A stretch of DNA of 19,780 nucleotides. It comes from Tissierellia bacterium. Its GTDB lineage: Bacteria; Bacillota; Clostridia; Tissierellales; Sedimentibacteraceae. The position numbers and the translations under genes were made by a program. This document shows positions 14,041 to 19,780 of the stretch, piece after piece. The DNA lies in assembly GCA_028700795.1 (NCBI GenBank), contig JAQVRY010000020.1, positions 162 through 19,941 of the forward strand, given 5' to 3'. The stretch's first letter is position 1. Every line of letters begins with the position of its first letter. Under the pieces are notes generated by a model, which saw only the letters and a program-made list of their open reading frames with translations, made no database searches and was not told the DNA's origin.

Positions 14041-14352
14041 ATGTACGCAATTATTGAAACAGGTGGAAAACAATATAGAGTTCAGGAAGGCGATATTTTA
14101 AGAGTTGAAAAACTAGAAATTGCTGACGGAGAAACAGTAAAATTTGATAAAGTTTTGCTGGTAGCTGATGAAGGAAAATTGAATGTCGGGAAACCATATG
14201 TTGACGGAGCAGTAGTAGAAGCGGTAGTTGAAAACCAAGGCAAAGCTAAAAAAATAATAGTTTTCAAATACAAATCAAAAAAAGACTACAGAAAGAAACA
14301 AGGTCATCGTCAACCATATACACAAATTAAAGTTGAGAAAATAGTAGGATAG
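14041..14352 (+). CDS. rplU: 50S ribosomal protein L21
   Basis: This 103-residue large-subunit protein binds 23S rRNA early in assembly. It has the full family signature from MYAIIETGGKQYRVQEGD to FKYKSKKDYRKKQGHRQPYT near the C-terminus. It is first in the rplU-prp-rpmA operon, with a strong GAGGAGG site, its own promoter and a structured leader. Length and sequence are standard. Confidence 0.99.
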   Translation: MYAIIETGGKQYRVQEGDILRVEKLEIADGETVKFDKVLLVADEGKLNVGKPYVDGAVVEAVVENQGKAKKIIVFKYKSKKDYRKKQGHRQPYTQIKVEKIVG

Positions 14353-14353
14353 T

Positions 14354-14683
14354 ATGATTACAGTTACCATATATAGAACCAAGGATGAAATTAAAGGTTT
14401 TATAGTTGAAGGTCATTCAGATTACGCTGAAGAAGGAGCAGACATAGTTTGCGCGTCAGTTTCAATATTGTCTTATACGGTATTGAATTCATTGAACCTT
14501 GTGGCGGGAATTACCGCTGAAAACATTGAATATTCAGTTGATGAAGATACAGGTTTAATGAGTTTGAGAACTTTAGAGAACAATTATAAAACTGATATAG
14601 TGTACAGAAACTTCATGGTTGGAATGGAATTATTATTAGAAGATTACAGCGATTATATTACACTTAAATTTGAGGAGGTGTAA
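14354..14683 (+). CDS. prp: ribosomal-processing cysteine protease Prp
   Basis: This 109-residue protease removes the N-terminal extension of ribosomal protein L27 (shown for Staphylococcus aureus Prp). The catalytic pair His21 and Cys33 lies in GHSDYAEEGADIVCASVS, in the spacing expected for the family. The gene starts one base after the rplU stop and ends two bases before rpmA, so the protease sits between the two ribosomal protein genes and next to its substrate. Older annotations call it YsxB. The extension it would cut is visible in the L27 gene downstream. Confidence 0.96.
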   Translation: MITVTIYRTKDEIKGFIVEGHSDYAEEGADIVCASVSILSYTVLNSLNLVAGITAENIEYSVDEDTGLMSLRTLENNYKTDIVYRNFMVGMELLLEDYSDYITLKFEEV

Positions 14684-14685
14684 AC

Positions 14686-14979
14686 ATGTTATTGAAGTTA
14701 AACTTACAGTTATTTGCACATAAAAAAGGTGTTGGTAGCTCTAGAAACGGTAGAGACAGCAATGCTAAGAGATTGGGAGTAAAAAGAACCGACGGTCAAT
14801 TTGTGTTGGCTGGGAACATACTTGTAAGACAAAGAGGTACAAAACTTCATCCGGGTAATAACGTAGGCAGAGGAAATGATGATACATTATTTGCCATGAT
14901 TGATGGAAAGGTTAAGTACGAAAGAAAAGACAAAACAAGAAAACAGGTCAGCGTATATCCTGTTGAATTAGAAGCATAA
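14686..14979 (+). CDS. rpmA: 50S ribosomal protein L27 with cleavable N-terminal extension
   Basis: This 97-residue large-subunit protein has a mature N-terminus that reaches the peptidyl-transferase centre. The first 11 residues, MLLKLNLQLFA, form the Firmicutes-type extension; Prp should cut after Ala11, before HKKGVGSSRNGRDS. The variant site QLFA, in place of the common QFFA, keeps the aromatic residue and the Ala at the cleaved bond. GAGGAGG lies 6-12 nt upstream of the ATG, inside the end of prp. Confidence 0.99.
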   Translation: MLLKLNLQLFAHKKGVGSSRNGRDSNAKRLGVKRTDGQFVLAGNILVRQRGTKLHPGNNVGRGNDDTLFAMIDGKVKYERKDKTRKQVSVYPVELEA

Positions 14980-14990
14980 TAAGAACCCCA

Positions 14991-15021
14991 CCCAATGACG
15001 CAATCAAAGATTGCTTTTGGG
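14991..15021 (+). promoter_or_regulatory. stem-loop in the rpmA-obgE gap
   Basis: CCCAA (14991-14995) pairs with TTGGG (15017-15021), enclosing GCAATC (15000-15005), loop AAA, GATTGC (15009-15014). It is followed by the direct repeat GGGAACCT GGGAACCT (15019-15034). GTTCCC (15101-15106), just before the obgE ribosome site, could pair with either GGGAAC. A regulatory fold is possible. Confidence 0.5.
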
Positions 15022-15054
15022 AACCTGGGAACCTTGTTGCTTGTGCAATAAACG

Positions 15055-15081
15055 ACCTACCTTGGGGTAGGTTTTTATTTT
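15055..15081 (+). terminator. intrinsic terminator or attenuator between rpmA and obgE
   Basis: ACCTACC (15055-15061), loop TTGG and GGTAGGT (15066-15072) form a 7-bp stem followed directly by TTTTTATTTT. It ends the rplU-prp-rpmA transcript at least partly. Since no clear promoter follows before obgE at 15122, read-through or attenuation is likely. Confidence 0.85.
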
Positions 15082-15121
15082 CAAGGTACGGGGGCAAAAT
15101 GTTCCCGATTAGGAGAAATAT

Positions 15122-16396
15122 ATGTTCATAGATATAGCAAAAATAAGCATAAAAGCCGGCAAAGGCGGAAACGGCAGCGTTGCATTCAGACATGAAAAAT
15201 ACATACCGATGGGCGGACCCGCAGGCGGCGACGGGGGCGACGGAGGAAGTGTTGTTTTAGTTGCCGATGAAGGACTTCGCACATTGATGGATTTCAGATA
15301 TAAAAGACATTACCAAGCGGAAAGCGGTGAAGACGGAAGAGGGAAAAAACAATATGGCTCTGACGGAAAAGCCCTTTATTTAAGAGTGCCGGTTGGGACA
15401 TTGATAAAAGATGAAGAAACAGGCATAGTGCTGGCAGACTTAAAAACCAATGGACAGCAATATGTAGTAGCAAGAGGCGGGCGCGGAGGCAAAGGGAATG
15501 TTAAATTTAAAAATTCCATAAGGCGGACTCCTCGTTTTGCTGAGCCGGGAACCAAGGGCGACGAAAGAGAAATTGTACTTGAGTTAAAACTTATTGCGGA
15601 TGTAGGTTTGGTGGGATTTCCAAATGTGGGAAAATCAACAATATTAGCATCTGTAACAAGCGCTAAGCCCAAAATAGCAAATTATCATTTTACAACTTTA
15701 AAACCAAATCTTGGAGTTGTAAGCATAGGGGAAGGTCATAGCTATGTACTCGCTGATATTCCCGGACTTATAGAAGGGGCTTCGGAAGGAGCAGGCTTAG
15801 GGCTTGATTTTTTAAGACACATTGAAAGAACAAGATTATTACTGCATGTTATTGATGCATCAGGTCAAGAAGGAAGAGATCCTGTTGAAGATTTTTACAT
15901 GATAAATGATGAGCTTGAGCAATACAGCAATAAATTATCTGAAAAAGAACAAATAATTGTTTTAAATAAGATGGAACTGCCGGAAGCTATAAATAATGCA
16001 GAAAAAATAGAAAAAGAGCTTTCGGGCAAATATGAAATAATCCAAGTGTCTGCCGCAACAGGCAAAGGACTTGATTTGCTTAAGAAAAGAGCTTATGAAA
16101 AATTGCTTTTAATTGAAGAAGAAATTGAATTTGTCGATGAAGAAGTTGTTGAAGATTTCTTAGATAGAAAAGAAAGAGATACAATTGTTGTAACCAAGGA
16201 AGATGATTATTATTCTGCAGAAGGAGATTTTCTTGAAAGGCTTGTTGCTTCAACCAATTTTGATGACTTCGAATCCTTTTCAAATTTTCAGAAGGTTCTT
16301 ATTGACAAGGGTGTAATACAGAAATTAAGAGAACTTGGTGCTGTAGAAGGAGACTTAATCAGTGTATGCGGAGTAGAATTTGATTTTGTAGATTAA
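15122..16396 (+). CDS. obgE: Obg GTPase
   Basis: This 424-residue essential GTPase acts in late 50S subunit assembly and in stress and sporulation signalling. Three domains are visible. The glycine-rich Obg fold covers about 1-158 (KAGKGGNGSVAFRHEKY, GGPAGGDGGDGGSV, RGGRGGKGNVKF). The G domain has G1 GFPNVGKST (165-173), the DIPGLIEGASEGAGLG switch region and G4 NKMELP. The C-terminal OCT domain ends in GVEFDFVD. The AGGAG site in TTAGGAGAAATAT supports the ATG. It lies downstream of rpmA, as is common in bacteria, after a terminator-like hairpin. Confidence 0.98.
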   Translation: MFIDIAKISIKAGKGGNGSVAFRHEKYIPMGGPAGGDGGDGGSVVLVADEGLRTLMDFRYKRHYQAESGEDGRGKKQYGSDGKALYLRVPVGTLIKDEETGIVLADLKTNGQQYVVARGGRGGKGNVKFKNSIRRTPRFAEPGTKGDEREIVLELKLIADVGLVGFPNVGKSTILASVTSAKPKIANYHFTTLKPNLGVVSIGEGHSYVLADIPGLIEGASEGAGLGLDFLRHIERTRLLLHVIDASGQEGRDPVEDFYMINDELEQYSNKLSEKEQIIVLNKMELPEAINNAEKIEKELSGKYEIIQVSAATGKGLDLLKKRAYEKLLLIEEEIEFVDEEVVEDFLDRKERDTIVVTKEDDYYSAEGDFLERLVASTNFDDFESFSNFQKVLIDKGVIQKLRELGAVEGDLISVCGVEFDFVD

Positions 16397-16430
16397 GCGA
16401 ATGCACCAATTTTATTGGTGTCAGTCGCTT
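16395..16430. terminator. hairpin bridging convergent obgE and cis-prenyltransferase stops; shares 15 nt with the tandem repeats
   Basis: AAGCGAATGCACCAAT (16395-16410), loop TTT and ATTGGTG-TCAGTCGCTT (16414-16430) form a long stem with small bulges, overlapping the stop codons of both convergent genes. It may serve as a two-way terminator. On the minus strand its arm reads AGCGACTGACACCAA, identical to 15 nt of each 61-bp unit at 1-188. Confidence 0.75.
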
Positions 16431-17067
16431 ATCCTCCTAATGTTACATCCTGCATGTTGTACCATTTCATTGCTTCATGAAATTGTTCAGGTTTAAAATC
16501 CGGCCACATGTCATCTATTGTATAAATGTCGGAATAGACAGACTGTATAGGCAGAAAGCCGGACAGTCTTTTTCTTCCGCCCCACCTTAATATTAAATCA
16601 ATTCTTGAAATGTCTCTTGAATGAAGACCATCCATTATATTCTTTCTGGAGGAAGTGCTGTTTAGATTGGATATATCCCAGTCCCAACCGTAATTAACCA
16701 AAAAATTGACTTTTATACCGCCCGTACCAACATTTGTTCTTTTTGTGTATTTCATTAATTCTTTTGGGAACATTGGAGAATAATAATTACCTATAATCAG
16801 CAGGGAAACATTTTCTTTGGCTATTAATTTAACTGCATCAATACAGGATTTTTGGAATGCTGCTATTTGATCCTTTGGCCTTTTGCAATTGTCAGTGGTA
16901 AATCCATAATATGTTATTTCATCTATTCCGTATTCCTGAGCTAATTTTAATACTTGAAGACCAGGTTCAAGTCCAAATTCATATCCATCCCGTTTATTAA
17001 AACCTTTATTTTGAGCCCATCTCCTGTTCCCGTCAGGTATAAGCCCTAAGTGTTTAGGTATTCTCAT
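16429..17067 (-). CDS. short cis-prenyltransferase (undecaprenyl diphosphate synthase-like)
   Basis: This 212-residue member of the UppS family condenses isopentenyl diphosphate onto an allylic starter. It has LGLIPDGNRRWA (catalytic Asp12, Asn14, Arg16, Trp17), YYGFTTDNCKRPKDQ, DLILRWGGRKRLSGF and WPDF. It is shorter than the usual 240-260 residues. It reads Asp in SVYSDIYT where typical UppS has the metal-binding Glu (AYSEIYF), and RWGGRKR in place of RTSGEKR. The start at 17067 is supported by AAGGGGA about 6 nt upstream; the frame from 17112 adds 15 unsupported residues. It lacks the usual neighbours (cdsA, frr, dxr), so it may be a second, specialised prenyltransferase. The product chain length is unknown. 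Confidence 0.82.
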   Translation of the reverse strand: MRIPKHLGLIPDGNRRWAQNKGFNKRDGYEFGLEPGLQVLKLAQEYGIDEITYYGFTTDNCKRPKDQIAAFQKSCIDAVKLIAKENVSLLIIGNYYSPMFPKELMKYTKRTNVGTGGIKVNFLVNYGWDWDISNLNSTSSRKNIMDGLHSRDISRIDLILRWGGRKRLSGFLPIQSVYSDIYTIDDMWPDFKPEQFHEAMKWYNMQDVTLGG

Positions 17068-17220
17068 AAAAATCCCCTTTCTTTCTATTTTGGTATTATT
17101 TGCAAGCAGCATAGAATTATACCTTAGCTATCACATTTTTGTTTTTTATTAATATAATAATACTCCCTGTATATTTAAGAATAGGTAAAGGCTCATGACA
17201 TATAATAAGAGGATATGCAT

Positions 17221-17249
17221 TTGTTTAAAATTTACGTGTATTTTACAAT
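17221..17249 (+). promoter_or_regulatory. candidate promoter for the HAD hydrolase gene
   Basis: TTGTTT (17221-17226), a 17-nt spacer and TACAAT (17244-17249) stand about 64 nt before the start at 17313. The -35 match is only moderate. The remaining AT-rich gap from 17068 shows nothing else definite. Confidence 0.4.
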
Positions 17250-17312
17250 AATGACATATTAATAATATAGTCTTAATGTAATATACAATAAATATGAAAA
17301 GGAGGTGATAGA

Positions 17313-18077
17313 ATGATAAAAGGAATATTATTCGACAAGGACGGCACATTGATAGATTTTTCATTATGGAGAAATGCCGGAATTAATACAATTCAAACAA
17401 TACTAACTGAATACAATTTGAATGATGACAAACTGAATAAAGAGCTTCAAAAAGCCATCGGTATAAAAGAAAAAGGAGTAGAGCCTTTTGGTGCTTTGGC
17501 TTACAGCTCTCATGAAAAACTGGCATATGAGCTTTACTTTATACTTAATAAGTATGTAAATATCGATTTAGAAAAATTTGAAAGTCATGTGGTCGAACTA
17601 TTGAGAAAAGAAGTCTTAAGGGATGATGTTGAATTCAAAGAAATTGTAAGCATAAGCAGCTTATACGAATATTTGAAATCAAACAAAATTAAAATGGGCA
17701 TGGCAACCGCGGATTCAAAGCAATCAGCAATGCATTTGATAAACAAACTGAATTTAAATGACAGCTTTGACTTTGTCGGTTCATATGATGGTACAATGAA
17801 AATTAAACCTCACAAGGATATGTGCATGAAATTTTGCAGCATGTACAATTTAGAACCCGGTGAAGTGGCAATAGTGGGTGATTCTTACAACGACATGCTA
17901 TTTGCATTAAATTCAGGTGCAATCGGAGTAGGTGTATTGTCAGGTGTGAGCAGTAAGATTAACTTAAAAGATGTAGCTAACGTCATAGTTCCTTCTGTTG
18001 AATCTTTGTTTGACAGAAATGTCCTCGAGACTTTAGATGAAAAAAGCTACGAAGCAAGGGAGCTACGAACAGCATAA
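17313..18077 (+). CDS. HAD-superfamily hydrolase, phosphoglycolate-phosphatase-like
   Basis: A 254-residue cytosolic phosphatase-type protein. HAD motif I is FDKDGTLIDF with nucleophile Asp8 and acid/base Asp10. Motif II is the Thr in MGMATADSKQS, motif III the Lys in MKIKPHKDM, and motif IV GDSYNDM. The helical cap between motif I and II (about 15-115) is of the C1 type seen in Gph-like enzymes. An ideal AAAGGAGGTGATAGA site precedes the ATG. The substrate cannot be told from sequence: phosphoglycolate, a nucleotide or a sugar phosphate are all possible. A terminator overlaps its stop codon, so it is probably transcribed alone. Confidence 0.9.
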   Translation: MIKGILFDKDGTLIDFSLWRNAGINTIQTILTEYNLNDDKLNKELQKAIGIKEKGVEPFGALAYSSHEKLAYELYFILNKYVNIDLEKFESHVVELLRKEVLRDDVEFKEIVSISSLYEYLKSNKIKMGMATADSKQSAMHLINKLNLNDSFDFVGSYDGTMKIKPHKDMCMKFCSMYNLEPGEVAIVGDSYNDMLFALNSGAIGVGVLSGVSSKINLKDVANVIVPSVESLFDRNVLETLDEKSYEARELRTA

Positions 18078-18114
18078 GCCTATGTATGAAAAGCAATGAG
18101 GCTTATTTTTTTTT
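18074..18114 (+). terminator. rho-independent terminator of the HAD gene
   Basis: ATAAGCCT (18074-18081) and AGGCTTAT (18099-18106) form an 8-bp stem with a 17-nt loop, followed by a run of T to 18114. The stem includes the gene's TAA stop. Confidence 0.85.
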
Positions 18115-18179
18115 CTTTCTTTAGTCATAATTTCCTATATATGGTCAATAATATATATAAAACAATAGGGGAGAATTTT

Positions 18180-18374
18180 ATGAACGAATTAGAGAGAATA
18201 AAAAAGATGTACGATAACGGATTCAGATGCATAAGATATGATGACACTAAGGATGGTGATATGTGCATATATTTTAAAAATTTCGACAATGAAGATTCGG
18301 ATGCCTTAAGAGTATCAGATTTTGAACAAAAAATGCAGATAAAAAATTTTATCAATGAAAATACTATGAGATAA
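18180..18374 (+). CDS. small protein of unknown function (64 residues)
   Basis: The sequence starts MNELERIKKMYDNGFRCIRY and is soluble, acidic and rich in Asp and Asn, with no signal peptide or membrane segment. GGGGAG in AATAGGGGAGAATTTT stands 6 nt before the ATG; the open frame continues upstream to 18096 but without a ribosome site. The terminator of the previous gene lies just upstream, so it needs its own promoter. I do not recognise the family. Normal codon use for the window and a good ribosome site make it a probable gene. Confidence 0.65.
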   Translation: MNELERIKKMYDNGFRCIRYDDTKDGDMCIYFKNFDNEDSDALRVSDFEQKMQIKNFINENTMR

Positions 18375-18464
18375 GAGGGAACTTGGCATTAACAGTTCCT
18401 ATATATGTCCATTTATTTCTTGATAAACCATGTCTTATAATATATAATAAATGCAAATAATGAA

Positions 18465-18534
18465 GCAAAAGCTTTGGCTTTTGCATTGATGTATTTATTG
18501 TATCGGTGTGTAGCAAGCCGATTTGGCGGCTTGC
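18465..18534 (+). promoter_or_regulatory. two tandem stem-loops upstream of thyA
   Basis: First stem: GCAAAAGC (18465-18472), loop TTTG, GCTTTTGC (18477-18484). Second stem: GCAAGCCG (18513-18520), loop ATTTGG, CGGCTTGC (18527-18534). Both have 8 exact pairs and begin with GCAA. Neither has a good T-tract. The second arm contains the candidate -35 of the thyA promoter. They may end the small gene's transcript or control thyA. Confidence 0.55.
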
Positions 18535-18557
18535 ACTTATGATATAATATCTATAAT
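18531..18557 (+). promoter_or_regulatory. candidate thyA promoter
   Basis: TTGCAC (18531-18536) and TATAAT (18552-18557) are spaced by 15 nt. A second TATAAT at 18543-18548 has no matching -35. The -10 lies 22 nt before the thyA ATG, leaving a very short leader. Confidence 0.5.
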
Positions 18558-18578
18558 ATTCAAAGCGTGGGAGGAATT

Positions 18579-19406
18579 ATGAGTACTGCAGATAAAGTTT
18601 TTAAAGAAATGTGCAAAGACATATTGACAAACGGCGTATGGGACACAGATTACGATGTAAGACCAAGATGGGAGGATGGTACACCTGCTCACACTATTAA
18701 GAAATTTGGCATAGTAAACAGATACGATTTGCAGGAGAGTTTTCCTATTCTTACACTTAGAAAAACAAATTTCAAGGCTGCTGTTGATGAACTTTTATGG
18801 ATATGGCAGAAGAAATCGAATAATGTAAACGACTTAAACAGCCGTATATGGGATTCCTGGGCTGATGAAACCGGTTCCATAGGCAAAGCTTACGGTTATC
18901 AGTTAGGAATAAAACACAAATATAAGGAAGGCGATTTTGACCAAGTTGACAGAGTTATATATGATTTAAAAAATAATCCGGCAAGCAGAAGGATTCTAAC
19001 GAATATTTTTAATTTCCAAGATTTGCATGAAATGCACCTGTACCCATGTGCATACAGCATGACTTTCAATGTTTCAGGCAATAAGCTAAATGCTATATTA
19101 AATCAGCGTTCTCAGGATGTGTTGGCTGCCAACAACTGGAATGTGGTTCAGTATTCAATATTGGTACATATGATGGCTCAGGTAAGCGGGCTTGTTGCAG
19201 GGGAATTAGTTCATGTAATAGCAGATGCTCATATTTATGACAAGCATGTTCCTATAATAGAGGAGCTTATTGAAATGGAGGAACATGAGCCGCCAACTTT
19301 AGAAATAGACAAGATAGATAATTTTTATAATTTTACTGTTGACAGCTTTAAGTTGAATAATTACCAATACAATCCTTTTAAAGTAAAGGTACCCATAGCG
19401 GTATAA
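18579..19406 (+). CDS. thyA: thymidylate synthase
   Basis: ThyA methylates dUMP to dTMP with methylene-THF, releasing dihydrofolate. The 275-residue protein has the nucleophile Cys157 in LYPCAYS, the phosphate-binding Arg pair in NPASRRI, QRSQDVLAANNWNVVQYSILVHMMAQ, the ADAHIYDKH motif and the closing C-terminus KVPIAV. Several classic positions vary (PCAYS in place of PCH, SQD in place of SAD), as I recall for a clostridial subgroup. The ATG at 18579 follows GGGAGGA; the GTG at 18567 would overlap that site. A dihydrofolate reductase gene follows after 10 nt, which would recycle the dihydrofolate made here. Confidence 0.97.
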   Translation: MSTADKVFKEMCKDILTNGVWDTDYDVRPRWEDGTPAHTIKKFGIVNRYDLQESFPILTLRKTNFKAAVDELLWIWQKKSNNVNDLNSRIWDSWADETGSIGKAYGYQLGIKHKYKEGDFDQVDRVIYDLKNNPASRRILTNIFNFQDLHEMHLYPCAYSMTFNVSGNKLNAILNQRSQDVLAANNWNVVQYSILVHMMAQVSGLVAGELVHVIADAHIYDKHVPIIEELIEMEEHEPPTLEIDKIDNFYNFTVDSFKLNNYQYNPFKVKVPIAV

Positions 19407-19416
19407 AGGAGCAGGT

Positions 19417-19780
19417 ATGAAGTTAATAGTTGCAGTAGCAAGAGATTGGGGAATAGGAAATAAGGGAGGACTGTTGTTCAATGCACCTGAAGATATGGAA
19501 TTTTTTAAAAATTCCACTTTAAACAAGGTTGTTGTTATGGGCAGAAAGACACTTCTTTCTCTTCCCGGAGGAAACCCCTTAAAAAACAGGATAAATATAG
19601 TCATGACAAGTGATGTGGATTTTAAAAAAGAAGGTTGTATCATAATTAATTCTACAGAAGCTTTGTTTGAAGAACTAAAAAAATATAACAGCGACGATGT
19701 GTTTTTAATAGGTGGGGGTATATTGTACAACGAGCTGTATCCATATTGCAGTGAAGCATACATTACTAAATTTGACGCCA
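19417..19780 (+). CDS. folA: dihydrofolate reductase, 3' end cut by window edge
   Basis: The enzyme reduces dihydrofolate to tetrahydrofolate with NADPH. About 121 residues are present. The N-terminus MKLIVAVARDWGIGNKGGLLF is followed by the folate-binding PEDMEFFK segment, VVVMGRKTLLSLPGG, INIVMTS and the NADPH-binding LIGGGILYNELYP. AAAGGAG 5 nt upstream supports the ATG, and the gap from the thyA stop is 10 nt, so they form one operon. The C-terminal 40 or so residues lie outside the window. Confidence 0.96.
   Translation, partial: MKLIVAVARDWGIGNKGGLLFNAPEDMEFFKNSTLNKVVVMGRKTLLSLPGGNPLKNRINIVMTSDVDFKKEGCIIINSTEALFEELKKYNSDDVFLIGGGILYNELYPYCSEAYITKFDA

Noticed and set aside
15000..15072. 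tRNA or T-box element in the rpmA-obgE gap
   Set aside because: There is no cloverleaf with a T-loop motif and no TGG-type T-box sequence; only simple hairpins and a terminator are seen.

Overview
The window is an AT-rich chromosomal segment from a low-GC, Gram-positive, probably anaerobic and spore-forming clostridial bacterium. This rests on strong AGGAGG-type ribosome binding sites, frequent TTG starts, an L27 protein with the Prp-cleaved N-terminal extension found in Firmicutes, an acpS / lipoprotein / ndoAI-ndoA order close to that of Bacillus subtilis, and a corrinoid methyl-transfer gene set typical of acetogens and related Clostridia. A Sedimentibacter-like or other Tissierellia/Clostridia host is a guess from gene content and style; no phylogeny was run.

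Layout. (1) 1-188: three identical 61-bp tandem hairpin repeats running off the left edge. (2) 190-2723: upp on the minus strand, then acpS, a GerS/YdcC-like lipoprotein and the ndoAI-ndoA (MazEF) toxin-antitoxin pair; two REP-like inverted repeats lie on either side of acpS. (3) 2734-4076: a short hairpin repeat related to the left-edge array, then folC on the minus strand. (4) 4196-9739: a corrinoid methyltransferase region: a DUF2284 cysteine-rich protein, a promoter overlapped by a perfect 18-bp palindrome with a long leader, a corrinoid protein, a UROD-family methyltransferase, a strong hairpin terminator, a RACo-type corrinoid activase and an MtgA-like methyltetrahydrofolate methyltransferase. 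(5) 9831-16396: two radical-SAM-associated genes of unknown role, rng, then an own-promoter ribosomal unit with L21 leader, rplU, prp, rpmA and obgE. (6) 16429-17067: a short cis-prenyltransferase on the minus strand, convergent with obgE. (7) 17313-18374: a HAD phosphatase and a 64-residue protein of unknown function. (8) 18579-19780: thyA and a dihydrofolate reductase gene cut by the right edge.

How the genes work together. The 4.2-9.7 kb region can be read as a full one-carbon shuttle. The UROD-family enzyme would move a methyl group from an unknown donor to the Co(I) corrinoid protein, the MtgA-like enzyme would pass it to tetrahydrofolate, and the RACo-like ATPase would reactivate the corrinoid after accidental oxidation to Co(II). 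folC, thyA and the dihydrofolate reductase gene also belong to folate metabolism but are not obviously co-regulated with it. Prp and L27 are a known protease-substrate pair. The radical SAM pair next to rng and the L21/L27/Obg genes is the least understood stable gene group here.

The most unusual non-coding content is a set of short hairpin repeats (1-188, 2734-2759, 16395-16430) that share sequence or paired-arm changes and sit at gene 3' ends, and the palindrome-covered promoter with its roughly 360-nt structured leader before the corrinoid genes.
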